A stretch of DNA of 64,000 nucleotides from the NCBI RefSeq assembly GCF_003345655.1, contig NZ_QQOH01000003.1, positions 558,001-622,000 of the forward strand, given 5' to 3'. The notes beneath the pieces were generated by a model that saw only the letters and a program-made list of their open reading frames with translations, was not told the origin of the DNA and did not search any database. Shown piece by piece: positions 8,808-21,152 of the stretch. The position numbers and the translations under genes were made by a program. This DNA comes from Motiliproteus coralliicola (GTDB lineage: Bacteria; Pseudomonadota; Gammaproteobacteria; Pseudomonadales; Balneatricaceae). Within the stretch, counting starts at the first letter, position 1. Every line of letters begins with the position of its first letter.

Positions 8808-9398
8808 ATGGCGTTTGAGCTCAATCTAACCATCGCCCTGCTTGTTATCGGCGCCTACCTACTGGGATCTATCTCCAGCGCGGTGCTGATTTGCCGTGCC
8901 CTGGGTTACGAAGATCCGCGAACCCTGGGTTCGGGCAATCCCGGCGCCACCAATGTCTGGCGAACCAGTTCCAAAAATGCCGCCGTTATCACCTTTATTA
9001 CCGACCTGCTCAAGGGCGCCCTGCCCGTCTGGTTGGCCCTGAAACTCGGGCTCAGCTCTCTGGAAGCGGCCCTGTGCGGTTTAGCAGCCATGGTCGGGCA
9101 TATGCTGCCCATCTTCTTTCGGTTCCGCGGCGGCAAGGGCGTTGCGACCTATCTGGGGGCCTGCCTCAGTATCGATCCACTGCTCGCACTCAGTCAGATC
9201 AGCCTGTGGCTGGTTACCATGCTGGCTTTCCGGCGCGCATCGGTCGCTTCGATAACCTGTGCGCTGGCCACCCCTGTAATCTGCTACTGGCAACTCTCCG
9301 AGCTGCTACCGGTACTCGGCCTGATGTCCCTGCTGCTGATCATCAGCCACCGCAACAACATCCGTCGACTGGTCGCCGGCAACGAGCAACGGCTCTGA
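8808..9398 (+). CDS. plsY: PlsY, acyl-phosphate glycerol-3-phosphate acyltransferase
   Basis: PlsY is an inner-membrane enzyme that moves an acyl group from acyl-phosphate to glycerol-3-phosphate, starting phospholipid synthesis. The 196-residue product has several hydrophobic membrane segments and the three family motifs: LLGSISSAV (about 18-26), GSGNPGATNVWR (about 42-53) and GHMLPIFFRFRGGKGVATYLG (about 95-115; split here for reading as GHMLPIFF and RFRGGKGVATYLG). The start at 8808 gives the normal length; a longer in-frame ATG at 8703 adds 35 non-homologous residues. It is convergent with tsaD and divergent from folB. Confidence 0.94.
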   Translation: MAFELNLTIALLVIGAYLLGSISSAVLICRALGYEDPRTLGSGNPGATNVWRTSSKNAAVITFITDLLKGALPVWLALKLGLSSLEAALCGLAAMVGHMLPIFFRFRGGKGVATYLGACLSIDPLLALSQISLWLVTMLAFRRASVASITCALATPVICYWQLSELLPVLGLMSLLLIISHRNNIRRLVAGNEQRL

Positions 9399-9419
9399 GC
9401 TCTACCGATCCGTTCAACC

Positions 9420-10448
9420 TCAGACCGGAGCCAGCTCGACCATCGGCCAGCGAGGCCGGGCTTCAATCTTGTTACCGCTGCGCTGCCCTGCCAGCAAACG
9501 CTGACAACCGGCATAGGCGATCATGGCTCCGTTGTCGGTACAAAACTGCGGCCGGGCATAGAACAGCTCGGCGCCGCGCTTTATTGCCATCGCCCCCAGG
9601 CGCTCACGCAACATCGAATTGGCGCTGACCCCACCGGCGATCACCAAGGTCTTCAACCCGGTTTGCTCCAGCGCCCGGCGACACTTGATCGTCAGGGTAT
9701 CGATCACCGCTTCCTGGAACGCCAGGGCGATATCATCGATATCCTGCTCGGCCAGCGCACCCGATTCATCACGCAGCTTGTCCGATGTGTTCAACGTAAA
9801 CGTTTTCAAACCGCTGAAGCTTAGATCCAGCCCGGGCCGATCGGTCATCGGTCGCGGGAACCGGAACCGTCCCGGAGTCCCTTTCTCGGCGCGCTTGGCG
9901 ATCAACGGTCCGCCCGGATAATCCAATCCCAGCATTTTGGCTGCTTTGTCGAACGCTTCCCCGGCCGCATCGTCGAGGGACTCGCCCAACAGCTGATACT
10001 GACCCAGCCCTTTCACTTCAAACAGCTGGGTATGACCACCGGAAACCAGCAGCGCTAGGAAAGGAAACTCAGGCGGTTCGGCTTCCAACATCGGCGCTAG
10101 CAGATGGCCTTCCATATGATGCACGCCCAATACCGGCTTTTCCCAAGCCATCGCCAACGAGGTCGCCAGCGAGGCGCCGGTCATCAACGCACCGATCAGA
10201 CCGGGACCGGCCGTGTAAGCGATCGCATCAATCCCCTCAACATCACAGTCGGCCTCGCTCAGCACCTGACGAATCAACGGGATCAGCTTCAGAATATGGT
10301 CTCGAGACGCCAGCTCGGGCACCACGCCGCCGTATTCGGCATGCATCGCCACCTGACTGTAGAGCGCATCGGCCAACAAGCCCTGCTCACTGTCATACAG
10401 GGCAACACCGGTTTCATCGCAGGAGGTCTCTATTCCCAATACACGCAT
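9420..10448 (-). CDS. tsaD: TsaD, tRNA N6-threonylcarbamoyladenosine transferase subunit
   Basis: TsaD is the catalytic subunit that transfers the threonylcarbamoyl group to A37 of ANN-decoding tRNAs, working with TsaB, TsaE and TsaC. The 342-residue product begins [19 protein letters not shown], the canonical N-terminus. The metal-binding HHMEGH motif (about residues 110-115), the ASKH-fold motif LVSGGHTQL and the late [14 protein letters not shown] are present. The start at 10448 is chosen by this N-terminus; an upstream in-frame extension of 60 residues is not homologous. Its partner tsaB also lies in this window (62840-63583). It is divergent from rpsU, as in many gammaproteobacteria. Confidence 0.96.
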   Translation of the reverse strand: MRVLGIETSCDETGVALYDSEQGLLADALYSQVAMHAEYGGVVPELASRDHILKLIPLIRQVLSEADCDVEGIDAIAYTAGPGLIGALMTGASLATSLAMAWEKPVLGVHHMEGHLLAPMLEAEPPEFPFLALLVSGGHTQLFEVKGLGQYQLLGESLDDAAGEAFDKAAKMLGLDYPGGPLIAKRAEKGTPGRFRFPRPMTDRPGLDLSFSGLKTFTLNTSDKLRDESGALAEQDIDDIALAFQEAVIDTLTIKCRRALEQTGLKTLVIAGGVSANSMLRERLGAMAIKRGAELFYARPQFCTDNGAMIAYAGCQRLLAGQRSGNKIEARPRWPMVELAPV

Positions 10449-10529
10449 CTGAAGTTCTCTAGCAGGTCGGCAGTTTCGGCGCATGATACCAGTCCAACGG
10501 GACGATGCCATCAAAATCCCCCGCCAGGG

Positions 10530-10559
10530 TTTACAATACCTTTGAGGAAGAATTAGAAT
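10530..10559 (+). promoter_or_regulatory. Predicted sigma-70 promoter of rpsU-dnaG-rpoD
   Basis: TTTACA (10530-10535) and TAGAAT (10554-10559) are separated by 18 bases, a fair match to TTGACA/TATAAT. The site lies about 110 bases upstream of rpsU in the tsaD-rpsU divergent gap. Just downstream (about 10565-10584) is a short inverted repeat of CCCC and GGGG around an A/T core, which would fall in the 5' leader. This is a prediction by eye only. Confidence 0.5.
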
Positions 10560-10670
10560 GTGCGCCCCTGAAATTTTCGGGGGCAGTTTCTGTGGCTGCA
10601 AGCTCTGTTTTATCGGCCCTGAAACCACATTTTTCGATCAACGAAATTAACGTTAACCAAAGGTAAGACA

Positions 10671-10886
10671 ATGCCAAGTGTAAAAGTCCGTGATACCGAG
10701 CCGTTTGATATCGCTCTGCGTCGTTTTAAGCGTTCTTGCGAGAAGGCAGGTATTCTGGCTGAAGTACGTCGCCGCGAGCACTACGAGAAGCCGACTTCTG
10801 TACGTAAGCGCAAGGCTGCTGCCGCTGTTAAGCGTCACGCCAAGAAGGTTGCCCGCGAGAACAACCGTCGCGTTCGCCTGTACTAA
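10671..10886 (+). CDS. rpsU: Ribosomal protein bS21
   Basis: Small-subunit protein bS21, 71 residues, which binds near the 3' end of 16S rRNA and helps initiation on natural mRNAs. The sequence [19 protein letters not shown] and the highly basic tail [18 protein letters not shown] match the gammaproteobacterial protein. An AAAGG motif sits upstream of the ATG. It is the first gene of the rpsU-yqeY-dnaG-rpoD macromolecular-synthesis cluster, here with a YqeY-like gene inserted between rpsU and dnaG, a layout also known in pseudomonads. Confidence 0.98.
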   Translation: MPSVKVRDTEPFDIALRRFKRSCEKAGILAEVRRREHYEKPTSVRKRKAAAAVKRHAKKVARENNRRVRLY

Positions 10887-10961
10887 TCCCGGCCTAGCCG
10901 ATTAGTACCGCACGTACCTGAACCACGGAATAACATCGACAACTAGATATAGATAGTAGCC

Positions 10962-11414
10962 ATGACCGACTGCGCCCTGAAATCCGAGCTAAAGAATGCT
11001 CAGAAAGACGCCATGCGAGCCAAAGATAAGGATCGCCTGAAGACGTTGCGCGGCATTTTGTCGGCCATCAAAGATGTCGAAGTTAACGAGCGCATTGAAC
11101 TGGATGACGCTCGAGTTATCGCTGTCCTGGACAAGATGCAGAAACAGCGCAACGACTCGATCGCCCAGTTCGACGCCGCCGGCCGTGATGATCTATCTGA
11201 GGTAGAGAAGAAAGAACTGGAGGTGATTAAACAGTTTCTTCCTGCCCAGCTAACCGACCAAGAGATTGACCAGCTGATTGATCAAGCAATCAGCGAAACC
11301 GGCGCCAGTTCAATGCGCGAAATGGGCCAGGTCATGGGCCGCTTGAAGCCTCAGCTTCAAGGCCGCGCCGACATGGCCGTCGTCAGCAAGCAGATCAAAG
11401 CCAAACTGAGCTGA
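10962..11414 (+). CDS. GatB/YqeY domain-containing protein
   Basis: A 150-residue protein of the YqeY family, which resembles the C-terminal tRNA-binding helical tail of the GatB amidotransferase subunit; its cellular role is not firmly known. Visible hallmarks are LKNAQKDAMRAKDKDRLKTLRGILSAIK (early; recognised in parts such as RLKTLRGILSAIKD), the central DKMQKQRNDSIAQFDAAGR, and the late MGQVMGRLKPQLQGRADM. It lies between rpsU and dnaG on the same strand and is probably co-transcribed. A link to tRNA or translation is inferred only from the domain. Confidence 0.9.
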   Translation: MTDCALKSELKNAQKDAMRAKDKDRLKTLRGILSAIKDVEVNERIELDDARVIAVLDKMQKQRNDSIAQFDAAGRDDLSEVEKKELEVIKQFLPAQLTDQEIDQLIDQAISETGASSMREMGQVMGRLKPQLQGRADMAVVSKQIKAKLS

Positions 11415-11548
11415 TCCTGCCGCGACTGTCGTTAGCAACTGCCTCATCGCCGCAGAGCTGATAATCTGGGCCGACTACCGGTCCCCGACAGACCCAACCT
11501 TATCGGGTTACGGCTGACCGGACGTTTTTCCTGACACCCGAGAACCCC

Positions 11549-13429
11549 ATGGCCGGACGGATACCGCAAGATTTTATCGACGACCTGCTGCATCGAACCG
11601 ATATCGTCGATGTGGTCGAGGAGCGGATAAAACTCAAGCGCACCGGCAAAAACTACTCCGGACTATGCCCGTTCCATCAGGAAAAAACCCCCTCCTTCAG
11701 CGTCAACCCGGATAAACAGTTCTATTACTGCTTCGGCTGTGGTGCCGGCGGCAACGCGCTGGGCTTCGTAATGGAATACGACCGCCTCGAGTTTCGCGAA
11801 GCGGTAGAAACCCTGGCCAAGCGTCACGGCCTAGAGATACCGGCCCAGAGCAACGGACCGCAACACCGCGCCGATAAAGAGCGCCAACAAAGCTACGCCC
11901 TGCTCCAACAAGCCAGCGATTACTACCAGCAGCAACTGCGCGAACACCCTGAGCGCGACAAGGCGGTCGATTACCTCAAACAACGCGGCCTGAGCGGCAG
12001 CATCGCCAAACGCTTCGGCATCGGTTACGCCCCGCCCGGCTGGGATAACCTGCTCAAACATATCGGTACCGAGCAGCAGAACAAGCTCGACGACGCCGGC
12101 ATGCTGATTATGAAACCGGAGCAGAAGCGCACCTACGACCGCTTCCGCGACCGGATTATGTTTCCGATCATCGATATGCGCGGCCGCACCATCGCCTTTG
12201 GTGGTCGGGTACTGACCGACGAGAAACCCAAATACCTGAACTCCCCGGAAACCCACACTTTCAAGAAGCACGAGGAGCTCTACGGCCTTTATCAGGCACG
12301 CCAAGCCAACCGTGAGCTCCACCGCGTACTGATCGTCGAGGGTTATATGGATGTGGTGGCACTGGCCCAGTTCGGCATCACCAACGCCGTTGCCACCCTC
12401 GGCACCGCCACCAGCGCCAATCATCTGCAGCGCCTGTTCAAGCTGATGCCGGAGGTGGTGTTCTGTTTTGACGGCGACAACGCCGGCCGCCAAGCCGCCC
12501 AGCGCGCCTTGGAGACCGCCCTGCCGCTGATGGAGGATGGCCGTCAGGCCAAATTCCTGTTCCTGCCCGACGGCGAAGATCCGGACAGCATGGTCCGCAG
12601 CGAAGGCACCGAGGCATTCAACCGCCGGGTCGATCAGGCCCTGCCGTTGTCAGAGTTCCTGTTCGACAGCCTATCGGACTCTCTGGACCTGGAAAGCGGC
12701 GAAGGCCGCGCCCGACTCAGCGCCCTGGCGGTACCGATGATCGACAAGATCCCTGGCCAGGTTTTCCAGCAACTGATGCGCCAGCAGCTGTCAGAGATCA
12801 GCGGTCTGGAGCGCCAGTTTTTCACCCCCAAGGCCGAACCGAGCCCGCCGAGCGCCGCCCCGCAAAATAGCGCCCCAAGTCATCGAGCCCCGGATTACAG
12901 CGATTACGATCCCGGCTACGGTGACTACGATGCCGGCCCCGCTGAGCCTCCATCATCCTTCAAGGCTCGCACCAACCGACACCGCCCGGCCGCAGCGCTG
13001 GCGACCACCTCAAACGGTGCCCGGGCACTGCAGTTGCTACTACACAACCCGAAACTGGCCCTGAAAGTCGACCTGGAAACCAGCGACGCCCTGGGCTCGT
13101 TGCAGCACACCGAACAGGGGCTCCTCAAAGCGCTGATCGAACAGCTTCGCAACGACCCCAATATTCCCACCGCCATCCTGCTGCTGCAGTGGCGCGACAG
13201 CGACTACGGGCCGCAACTGAAACAACTGGCCAGCAAAGAGCTGCTGATATCGTCCGGCGAACAACGCGAGCAGGAGTTTCTCGGTTGCCTGGAGCAGCTT
13301 CTGCGGCAAACCCGCGAAGCCGAACTAGACTACTTGAAAGAGAAACAACAGAACCAACAACTGAGCAGTAAGGACAAAAAACGCCTGACCGAGCTACTCT
13401 TGGCCGGGCAACGCCGAAATCACCGCTGA
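11549..13429 (+). CDS. dnaG: DnaG primase
   Basis: DnaG makes the RNA primers for lagging-strand and origin DNA synthesis, recruited by the DnaB helicase. The 626-residue product starts MAGRIPQDFIDDLLHRTDI. The CHC2 zinc-binding domain has CPFHQEKTPSF and FYYCFGCGAGG (about residues 40-68). The catalytic TOPRIM core includes VEGYMDVVALAQFG (about 265-278) and CFDGDNAGRQAA (about 308-319). A low-complexity Pro/Asp/Tyr-rich linker (about 430-480) precedes the C-terminal DnaB-binding helices. It is slightly longer than E. coli DnaG (581) because of this linker. It sits in the rpsU-dnaG-rpoD cluster. Confidence 0.97.
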   Translation: MAGRIPQDFIDDLLHRTDIVDVVEERIKLKRTGKNYSGLCPFHQEKTPSFSVNPDKQFYYCFGCGAGGNALGFVMEYDRLEFREAVETLAKRHGLEIPAQSNGPQHRADKERQQSYALLQQASDYYQQQLREHPERDKAVDYLKQRGLSGSIAKRFGIGYAPPGWDNLLKHIGTEQQNKLDDAGMLIMKPEQKRTYDRFRDRIMFPIIDMRGRTIAFGGRVLTDEKPKYLNSPETHTFKKHEELYGLYQARQANRELHRVLIVEGYMDVVALAQFGITNAVATLGTATSANHLQRLFKLMPEVVFCFDGDNAGRQAAQRALETALPLMEDGRQAKFLFLPDGEDPDSMVRSEGTEAFNRRVDQALPLSEFLFDSLSDSLDLESGEGRARLSALAVPMIDKIPGQVFQQLMRQQLSEISGLERQFFTPKAEPSPPSAAPQNSAPSHRAPDYSDYDPGYGDYDAGPAEPPSSFKARTNRHRPAAALATTSNGARALQLLLHNPKLALKVDLETSDALGSLQHTEQGLLKALIEQLRNDPNIPTAILLLQWRDSDYGPQLKQLASKELLISSGEQREQEFLGCLEQLLRQTREAELDYLKEKQQNQQLSSKDKKRLTELLLAGQRRNHR

Positions 13430-13488
13430 CCCACCCACAAACAGCGCCAGACACCACCGCCTTGGTGGCATTTGCGCCGCAACATCGA

Positions 13489-13494
13489 TATAAT
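13489..13494 (+). promoter_or_regulatory. Perfect -10 hexamer upstream of rpoD
   Basis: TATAAT at 13489-13494, about 43 bases before the rpoD start, suggests an rpoD-proximal promoter in addition to readthrough from rpsU-dnaG. No good TTGACA-like box is present at the standard distance, so strength and sigma class are uncertain. A short CCACC/GGTGG hairpin (13454-13468) lies just upstream. Confidence 0.4.
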
Positions 13495-13536
13495 ATGCGG
13501 CTATTTTTTGAACCCTCCAACCGAGAATAGGCATCC

Positions 13537-15348
<1,812 letters not shown>

Positions 15349-15376
15349 GCCTCAGCAACAGATAGATCGCACCATT

Positions 15377-15418
15377 AAAAAACCGGGCACTGTCCTTATC
15401 GACAAGCCCGGTTTTTTT
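15377..15418 (+). terminator. Rho-independent terminator after rpoD
   Basis: An AACCGGGC / GCCCGGTT stem (about 15381-15388 and 15406-15413) is followed by a run of seven T and preceded by a run of A, so it could work in both directions. It lies between rpoD and the convergent antiporter gene. Confidence 0.9.
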
Positions 15419-15443
15419 GTGCCCGATCCTTAGCGAACAACGC

Positions 15444-17054
15444 CTAGCCGGAGTCAGTATCGATCTGCTGAACCAACGCCTCGGCCCCCTGATCAAGAAT
15501 GTTGATCGGCGCAAGTACCCCCATCTCCACCAGTTCTTCGCAATGGTCCCGATCCGAGCCACAGACCGCAATCGGCACGGTCGGCGCCAAAGAGCGGACC
15601 GACTGCGCCACCAGCGAAATCCGAGTTTGGTTGCTCATCGCAATCACCACCGCCCGCGCCTGGGTCAGGTGCATCTGCTCCAGCAACTGGCGCCGTCCTG
15701 CATTGCCGTAGTAGACCGGCTCACCACGCTTGCGGGCCTGGCGGAAGTTCGCCGCATCGAACTCCACCGCCTTGTACGGAATCTCCCGCGCCTGCAACAG
15801 CGCACCGACGCGACCACCCAGCTTGCCGTAGCCGAGCACCACCACATGGTCCTGCACCGTTTCATCAACCGCCTCATCCGGCTCTTCGTTGGCAATAGCG
15901 GCAGGCACCAGCTTTTCGGTGATACGGTCCAGATAACGGAACACGAACGGGGTCAGCATCATGGTCATCACGATCGCCATGATCAACGTCTGCCCCAACT
16001 GCGGATCCATAAACAGATTATTGGCCTGAGCGGTCTCGAACACCACAAACGAGAATTCACCACTCTGGGCCAGCAGCAAGGCGGTTTTGACCGAGTTCTT
16101 GGTGTTGTTGAACACACGCATCAGCACCAGCAACACCAGGGCCTTCACCGCCAGCAGCACCACCATCACCCCGATAATCTGCGGCAACTTGCCCACCACG
16201 AACAGCGGATCCACCTGCATCCCGACGGTGATAAAGAACAGTCCCAGCAGTAGATCCCGGAACGGCGACAGGTCGGCCTCAACCTGATGCTTGTAATCAC
16301 TCTCGGCGATCACCATCCCGGCCAAGAAAGCCCCCAGCGAATAGGAGAAGCCCAGTTCATGGGCCAGGTGCGCCGCCCCCACCACCATCAGCAGCAGGGT
16401 ACCGACAAACAGCTCATTAGATCGGGTCCCAACCACCCGTTCCATCACGTAGGGCGTGACGAAGCGACCACCCAGGAACAGGATCAGAAACACCACCACC
16501 GCATCGATCACCGTGGTGGTCAGCACCTGAGTAATGTCCTGGTGATCGTTGGCCAGAATCGATACGAGCAGCAGGATTGGAATGACCGCGATGTCCTGGA
16601 ACAGCAGCACCCCAACCGAATTGCGCCCGTACTGGCTGCCGGATTTGCGGTACTTGGTCAGCAGATTCAATACGATAGCGGTCGACGACAGCGACAACGA
16701 CAGACTGACAATCAAATTCACCGTCCAGGGTAGCTCGAACAACCACTCCCCCAGCAGGAAGAACAATGTCGCCGTCACCCCCAGCTGCAACGGGCCGTAA
16801 ACGAACACCTCCCGTTTCATCCGGCGCAGCTTCTTAGGCGAGAACTCCAGCCCGATGGTAAACATCAAAAACACGATGCCGAACTCGGCGATCAACCCCA
16901 GACTGCTGTTATGGCTGAGGTCGAAGGCATAGCCCACCAGCATACCGGTGAGGATATAGCCGATCACCGATTCGACCTGCCAGCGCTTGAGCAACACATT
17001 CAGCAGCAACGATAGAGCCGCAGTGATCACGATTAGAAATATTAAGTTGTCCAT
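15444..17054 (-). CDS. CPA2-family monovalent cation/proton antiporter with RCK (TrkA-N) domain
   Basis: A 536-residue inner-membrane exchanger of the KefB/KefC/YbaL type, expected to move K+ or Na+ against protons. The first ~385 residues form about 12 membrane helices with the CPA2 landmarks IGYILTGMLVG, FTIGLEFSPKKLRRM and the ion-site region LLFQDIAVIP. The cytoplasmic C-terminus is a Rossmann RCK domain starting DHVVVLGYGKLGGRVG (about 415). The tail is short compared with KefC and lacks an obvious long KTN extension. MDNLIFL at 17054 is preferred to the codon three residues upstream. It is convergent with rpoD. The transported ion and any glutathione-adduct control cannot be read from the sequence. 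Confidence 0.88.
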   Translation of the reverse strand: MDNLIFLIVITAALSLLLNVLLKRWQVESVIGYILTGMLVGYAFDLSHNSSLGLIAEFGIVFLMFTIGLEFSPKKLRRMKREVFVYGPLQLGVTATLFFLLGEWLFELPWTVNLIVSLSLSLSSTAIVLNLLTKYRKSGSQYGRNSVGVLLFQDIAVIPILLLVSILANDHQDITQVLTTTVIDAVVVFLILFLGGRFVTPYVMERVVGTRSNELFVGTLLLMVVGAAHLAHELGFSYSLGAFLAGMVIAESDYKHQVEADLSPFRDLLLGLFFITVGMQVDPLFVVGKLPQIIGVMVVLLAVKALVLLVLMRVFNNTKNSVKTALLLAQSGEFSFVVFETAQANNLFMDPQLGQTLIMAIVMTMMLTPFVFRYLDRITEKLVPAAIANEEPDEAVDETVQDHVVVLGYGKLGGRVGALLQAREIPYKAVEFDAANFRQARKRGEPVYYGNAGRRQLLEQMHLTQARAVVIAMSNQTRISLVAQSVRSLAPTVPIAVCGSDRDHCEELVEMGVLAPINILDQGAEALVQQIDTDSG

Positions 17055-17150
17055 AACGCACACCAGGAACCGGTTGATACCCTCACTCTACAACAGAGCA
17101 ACAAGCTATCCCCTTGATCTTCGACACTTAACCCGCCGATAAAAACACCG

Positions 17151-18074
17151 TTATTGGTTAGCGATTCCAAACGGAATATGCACTGACGGCGACACCCCGG
17201 CCGCCGCATCCAGATGGCCACGTTGGTCGTCAAAGAAGATATGCGGTGCCCAGACCTCCAACACCCTTCGCTTCTCCACCCCGCCCAAAAAGAAGGCGTC
17301 GTTGACCATCAGATCCCAGCTGCGCATGGTCTTGATCACCCGTGCATGGGCCGGGGCACTCCGGGCGGTGACGATCGCCAGCCGCAAGCGGGGACGGTAA
17401 TTTTCATCCGACTCAGCCTGCTCCTGTTCCAGCTGCTGGATCTTGGCGATCTTGGCCAGAAAGTCTTTCAACGGACCGGGATTATGGGGAATGTCTGCTC
17501 GGGCCTTTTCGTGTTGTTGAAACTGCTCCAGATCCCCTTGCTGATAGACCTGCTCCGATTCGTCGTCGGCCAACACCCCATCGAAGTCAAACGCCAGCCT
17601 TAGCTCGTCATCCGCCGGATCATCGGCAGTGTGGGAATCCAGTACCAACCCCGCCGGCAACCCCAGCGACATCGCCTGCTGCACATCGGCTTCATTGGCG
17701 CTCAGGAACAGACTGATATTAAAGGCTGGAATGAATTCATGAGGCGAGCGCCCCTGCTGAAATACCGCCCGCTGAATACCCAATCCGTAATGCTCGATCG
17801 AGTTGAACACCCGCAGCCCGGTATCCGGATCATTATGGGAAAGCAGCACCACTTCCACCGGTGGGTTGGCCGGATCCAGGGTATTGAGTGCCAGCAAGCG
17901 CCGCACAAACGGAAACGCCACTCCAGGCTCCAACGGCTGATCCTGATGTTCACGCTGATAGACCCGGTAGGCCCGCTCCCCCTTCTCCCGAAACACCGCA
18001 TCGGAATGCTGCAGATCGAACAGCGCACTGGACGCCAACCCCACCACCAGCCGGTTTTCTATATCATATGGCAC
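17151..18074 (-). CDS. Cytosolic 5'-nucleotidase family protein
   Basis: A 307-residue protein of the 5'-nucleotidase family related to mammalian cytosolic NT5C1 (HAD-like fold), expected to dephosphorylate nucleoside monophosphates. Visible features are VGLASSALFDL near the start, ALNTLDPANPPVEVVLLSHND (early middle, seen in parts such as VEVVLLSHND), and the catalytic-looking LAFDFDGVLADDESE (about 170-184) with paired aspartates. VTARSAPAHARVIKT and HIFFDDQRGHLD provide the later HAD-type residues. It precedes the antiporter gene on the same strand with a ~95-base gap. The substrate is not known. Confidence 0.85.
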   Translation of the reverse strand: MPYDIENRLVVGLASSALFDLQHSDAVFREKGERAYRVYQREHQDQPLEPGVAFPFVRRLLALNTLDPANPPVEVVLLSHNDPDTGLRVFNSIEHYGLGIQRAVFQQGRSPHEFIPAFNISLFLSANEADVQQAMSLGLPAGLVLDSHTADDPADDELRLAFDFDGVLADDESEQVYQQGDLEQFQQHEKARADIPHNPGPLKDFLAKIAKIQQLEQEQAESDENYRPRLRLAIVTARSAPAHARVIKTMRSWDLMVNDAFFLGGVEKRRVLEVWAPHIFFDDQRGHLDAAAGVSPSVHIPFGIANQ

Positions 18075-18210
18075 TGCTGAAACGCTCCCTGGTCAACATA
18101 CGCCGAGCCTACCATGGTTCCGGCAACAGAACCCCTAACCCAACGCCGAAAACCCCCGTCACCCCTTGGCTTGCCCCAACAGAGCCGCTACAATTCGTGC
18201 TCCTTTCTGG

Positions 18211-18287
<77 letters not shown>

Positions 18288-18439
18288 TCTTTCGTCACAT
18301 CCAGATCAAACGACGTTGCGAACTGCTGATTACTTGGCGGGTTACACAGTCAGATCAGGCCGCAACGACATACTGCCCCAAGCTAGGCGGCAAGCATCTT
18401 CTCTACAGCATATAAAGGCTTGGCCAGTTTTACTTGATC

Positions 18440-18920
18440 ACTGCAACTCATTACCTCACGGCAAGCACATGCCGTAATCACAGGACTACATTGTCAGGAA
18501 GCTTCGCACAACGCCGTTACCAGCGATGCACTATCCCTAGGCTACCGTTGACCCAACAACAGGTTTCCTACCGGCAAGCCGGTGAAACAATAGTAAAAAC
18601 AGCTTACGCCCAAGGGCGTAACCTTAGCGGGCGAGCGGGCAGCCAGAAGCCGCGTACTACCGAGCCGCTACGTGAACGTAGATCAAAGATGGCCATTATT
18701 TAAAATGGTAGGGATAGACTCTCCCCATCATCTCCAACCACAAATACATGCAGCAGGACTCCGAGGAGAACCTAGTCATAGAAGTGACCTTCGGTCGTAG
18801 ACCTTGGTGCTACGATTTCATTTTCATGAATTCGTTAAGGCCGAGAGCACCCACTAATTCACGGCGTTTGGATAGGGGACTCCAAAAGAGCCCCCTGGGA
18901 CGTAGGCCGTAGGCTAGTTA
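18440..18920. other. Hairpin-rich intergenic stretch, possible structured RNA of unknown family
   Basis: The 652 bases between the tRNA (ends 18287) and the groEL stop (18942) hold no protein gene I can support. At least seven perfect short hairpins occur: ACGGCA/TGCCGT (18458-18475); GTTTC-CT-ACCGG / CCGGT-GAAAC (18563-18588, loop CAAG); TTACGCC/GGCGTAA (18604-18621, loop CAAG); CTACG/CGTAG (18668-18681, loop TGAA); CCATT/AATGG (18693-18708); CGTAG-AC / GT-G-CTACG (18796-18814); and GGGG-A-CTC / GAG-CCCC (18875-18894). This density resembles a large structured RNA. I looked for tmRNA, RNase P, 6S, SRP and group I/II intron signatures on both strands and recognised none. Strand and function are unknown. 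Confidence 0.35.
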
Positions 18921-18939
18921 CCTGAGCAGAACGGCTGAC

Positions 18940-20598
<1,659 letters not shown>

Positions 20599-20648
20599 CT
20601 AAAATCTATGAATTCTGAAAATAAAGGGTCTGGTTACCGAGACTCGGC

Positions 20649-20936
20649 TTATTCCAGCACACCCAAAATGTCGCTTTCGCTCATGATCAGCAGCTCTTCA
20701 CCGTCAACCTTTACGGTGTTGCCCGAGTACTGACCGAACAGCACGGTGTCACCGGCTTTGACGTCCATCGGTTGAACATCACCGTTCTGAAGGATGCGAC
20801 CCTTGCCGACTGCAACAACTTCGCCTTGATTCGGCTTCTCAGTAGCAGAACCCGGCAGCACGATACCGCTGGCGGTGGTGGTCTCTTCCTCTTTGCGACG
20901 AACTACAACGCGATCGTGAAGTGGACGAATACTCAT
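20649..20936 (-). CDS. groES: GroES co-chaperonin (Hsp10)
   Basis: GroES is the heptameric lid of the GroEL chamber. The 95-residue product starts [18 protein letters not shown] and contains the mobile-loop segment [17 protein letters not shown] (about 20-37) and the late [14 protein letters not shown]. It is the first gene of groESL, read from a sigma-32 promoter about 100 bases upstream; GGAG precedes the ATG. fxsA is upstream on the same strand, the same arrangement as in E. coli. Confidence 0.99.
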   Translation of the reverse strand: MSIRPLHDRVVVRRKEEETTTASGIVLPGSATEKPNQGEVVAVGKGRILQNGDVQPMDVKAGDTVLFGQYSGNTVKVDGEELLIMSESDILGVLE

Positions 20937-21030
20937 TTGAGTTAGTCTCCTGATTTTCTTATAAAAAGTCGCAATCCGACTTAAACAAAATAAATAACAG
21001 AGGGTTACCTCTGCCGTGACCTTGGTGAGA

Positions 21031-21059
21031 TAAATGGGGGCACCGAAAATGAATTCAAG
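21031..21059 (-). promoter_or_regulatory. Heat-shock (sigma-32) promoter of groESL
   Basis: On the minus strand, CTTGAA (21059-21054) is followed after 14 bases by CCCCATTTA (21039-21031), an essentially perfect match to the sigma-32 consensus CTTGAA-N13-15-CCCCATNT. Transcription would start near 21024, leaving an ~88-base leader before groES. No CIRCE inverted repeat was seen, so heat control is probably by sigma-32 rather than HrcA. Confidence 0.92.
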
Positions 21060-21152
21060 CGCAGTAAGTTAAATTTTTTTTAACAACGAGACCTGCCCGC
21101 TGAGCCCGATCGAATCTGACAGGCAATCCGAGACGACTAGCACTTGTTCGCC

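Noticed and set aside
13454-13468. CCACC/GGTGG hairpin as a dnaG terminator
   Set aside because: Short stem without a T-run and only a few bases before the rpoD -10 box; kept only as a note in the promoter entry.
18434-18703. An 89-codon open frame in the hairpin-rich gap after the tRNA
   Set aside because: No ribosome binding site, basic low-complexity composition, and the frame runs through several perfect hairpins, so it is more likely a by-product of the structured region.
18693-18760. Possible tmRNA 3' end (CATCTCCAACCA-like string after a short stem)
   Set aside because: The T-loop consensus is missing, the matching 5' acceptor strand is not found about 350 bases upstream, and no tag-peptide frame is visible on either strand.
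18288-18939. Group I or II intron, RNase P RNA or 6S RNA
   Set aside because: The conserved domain V of group II introns, the P7 core of group I, the GAGGAAAGTC of RNase P and the 6S bubble were searched for by eye and not found.
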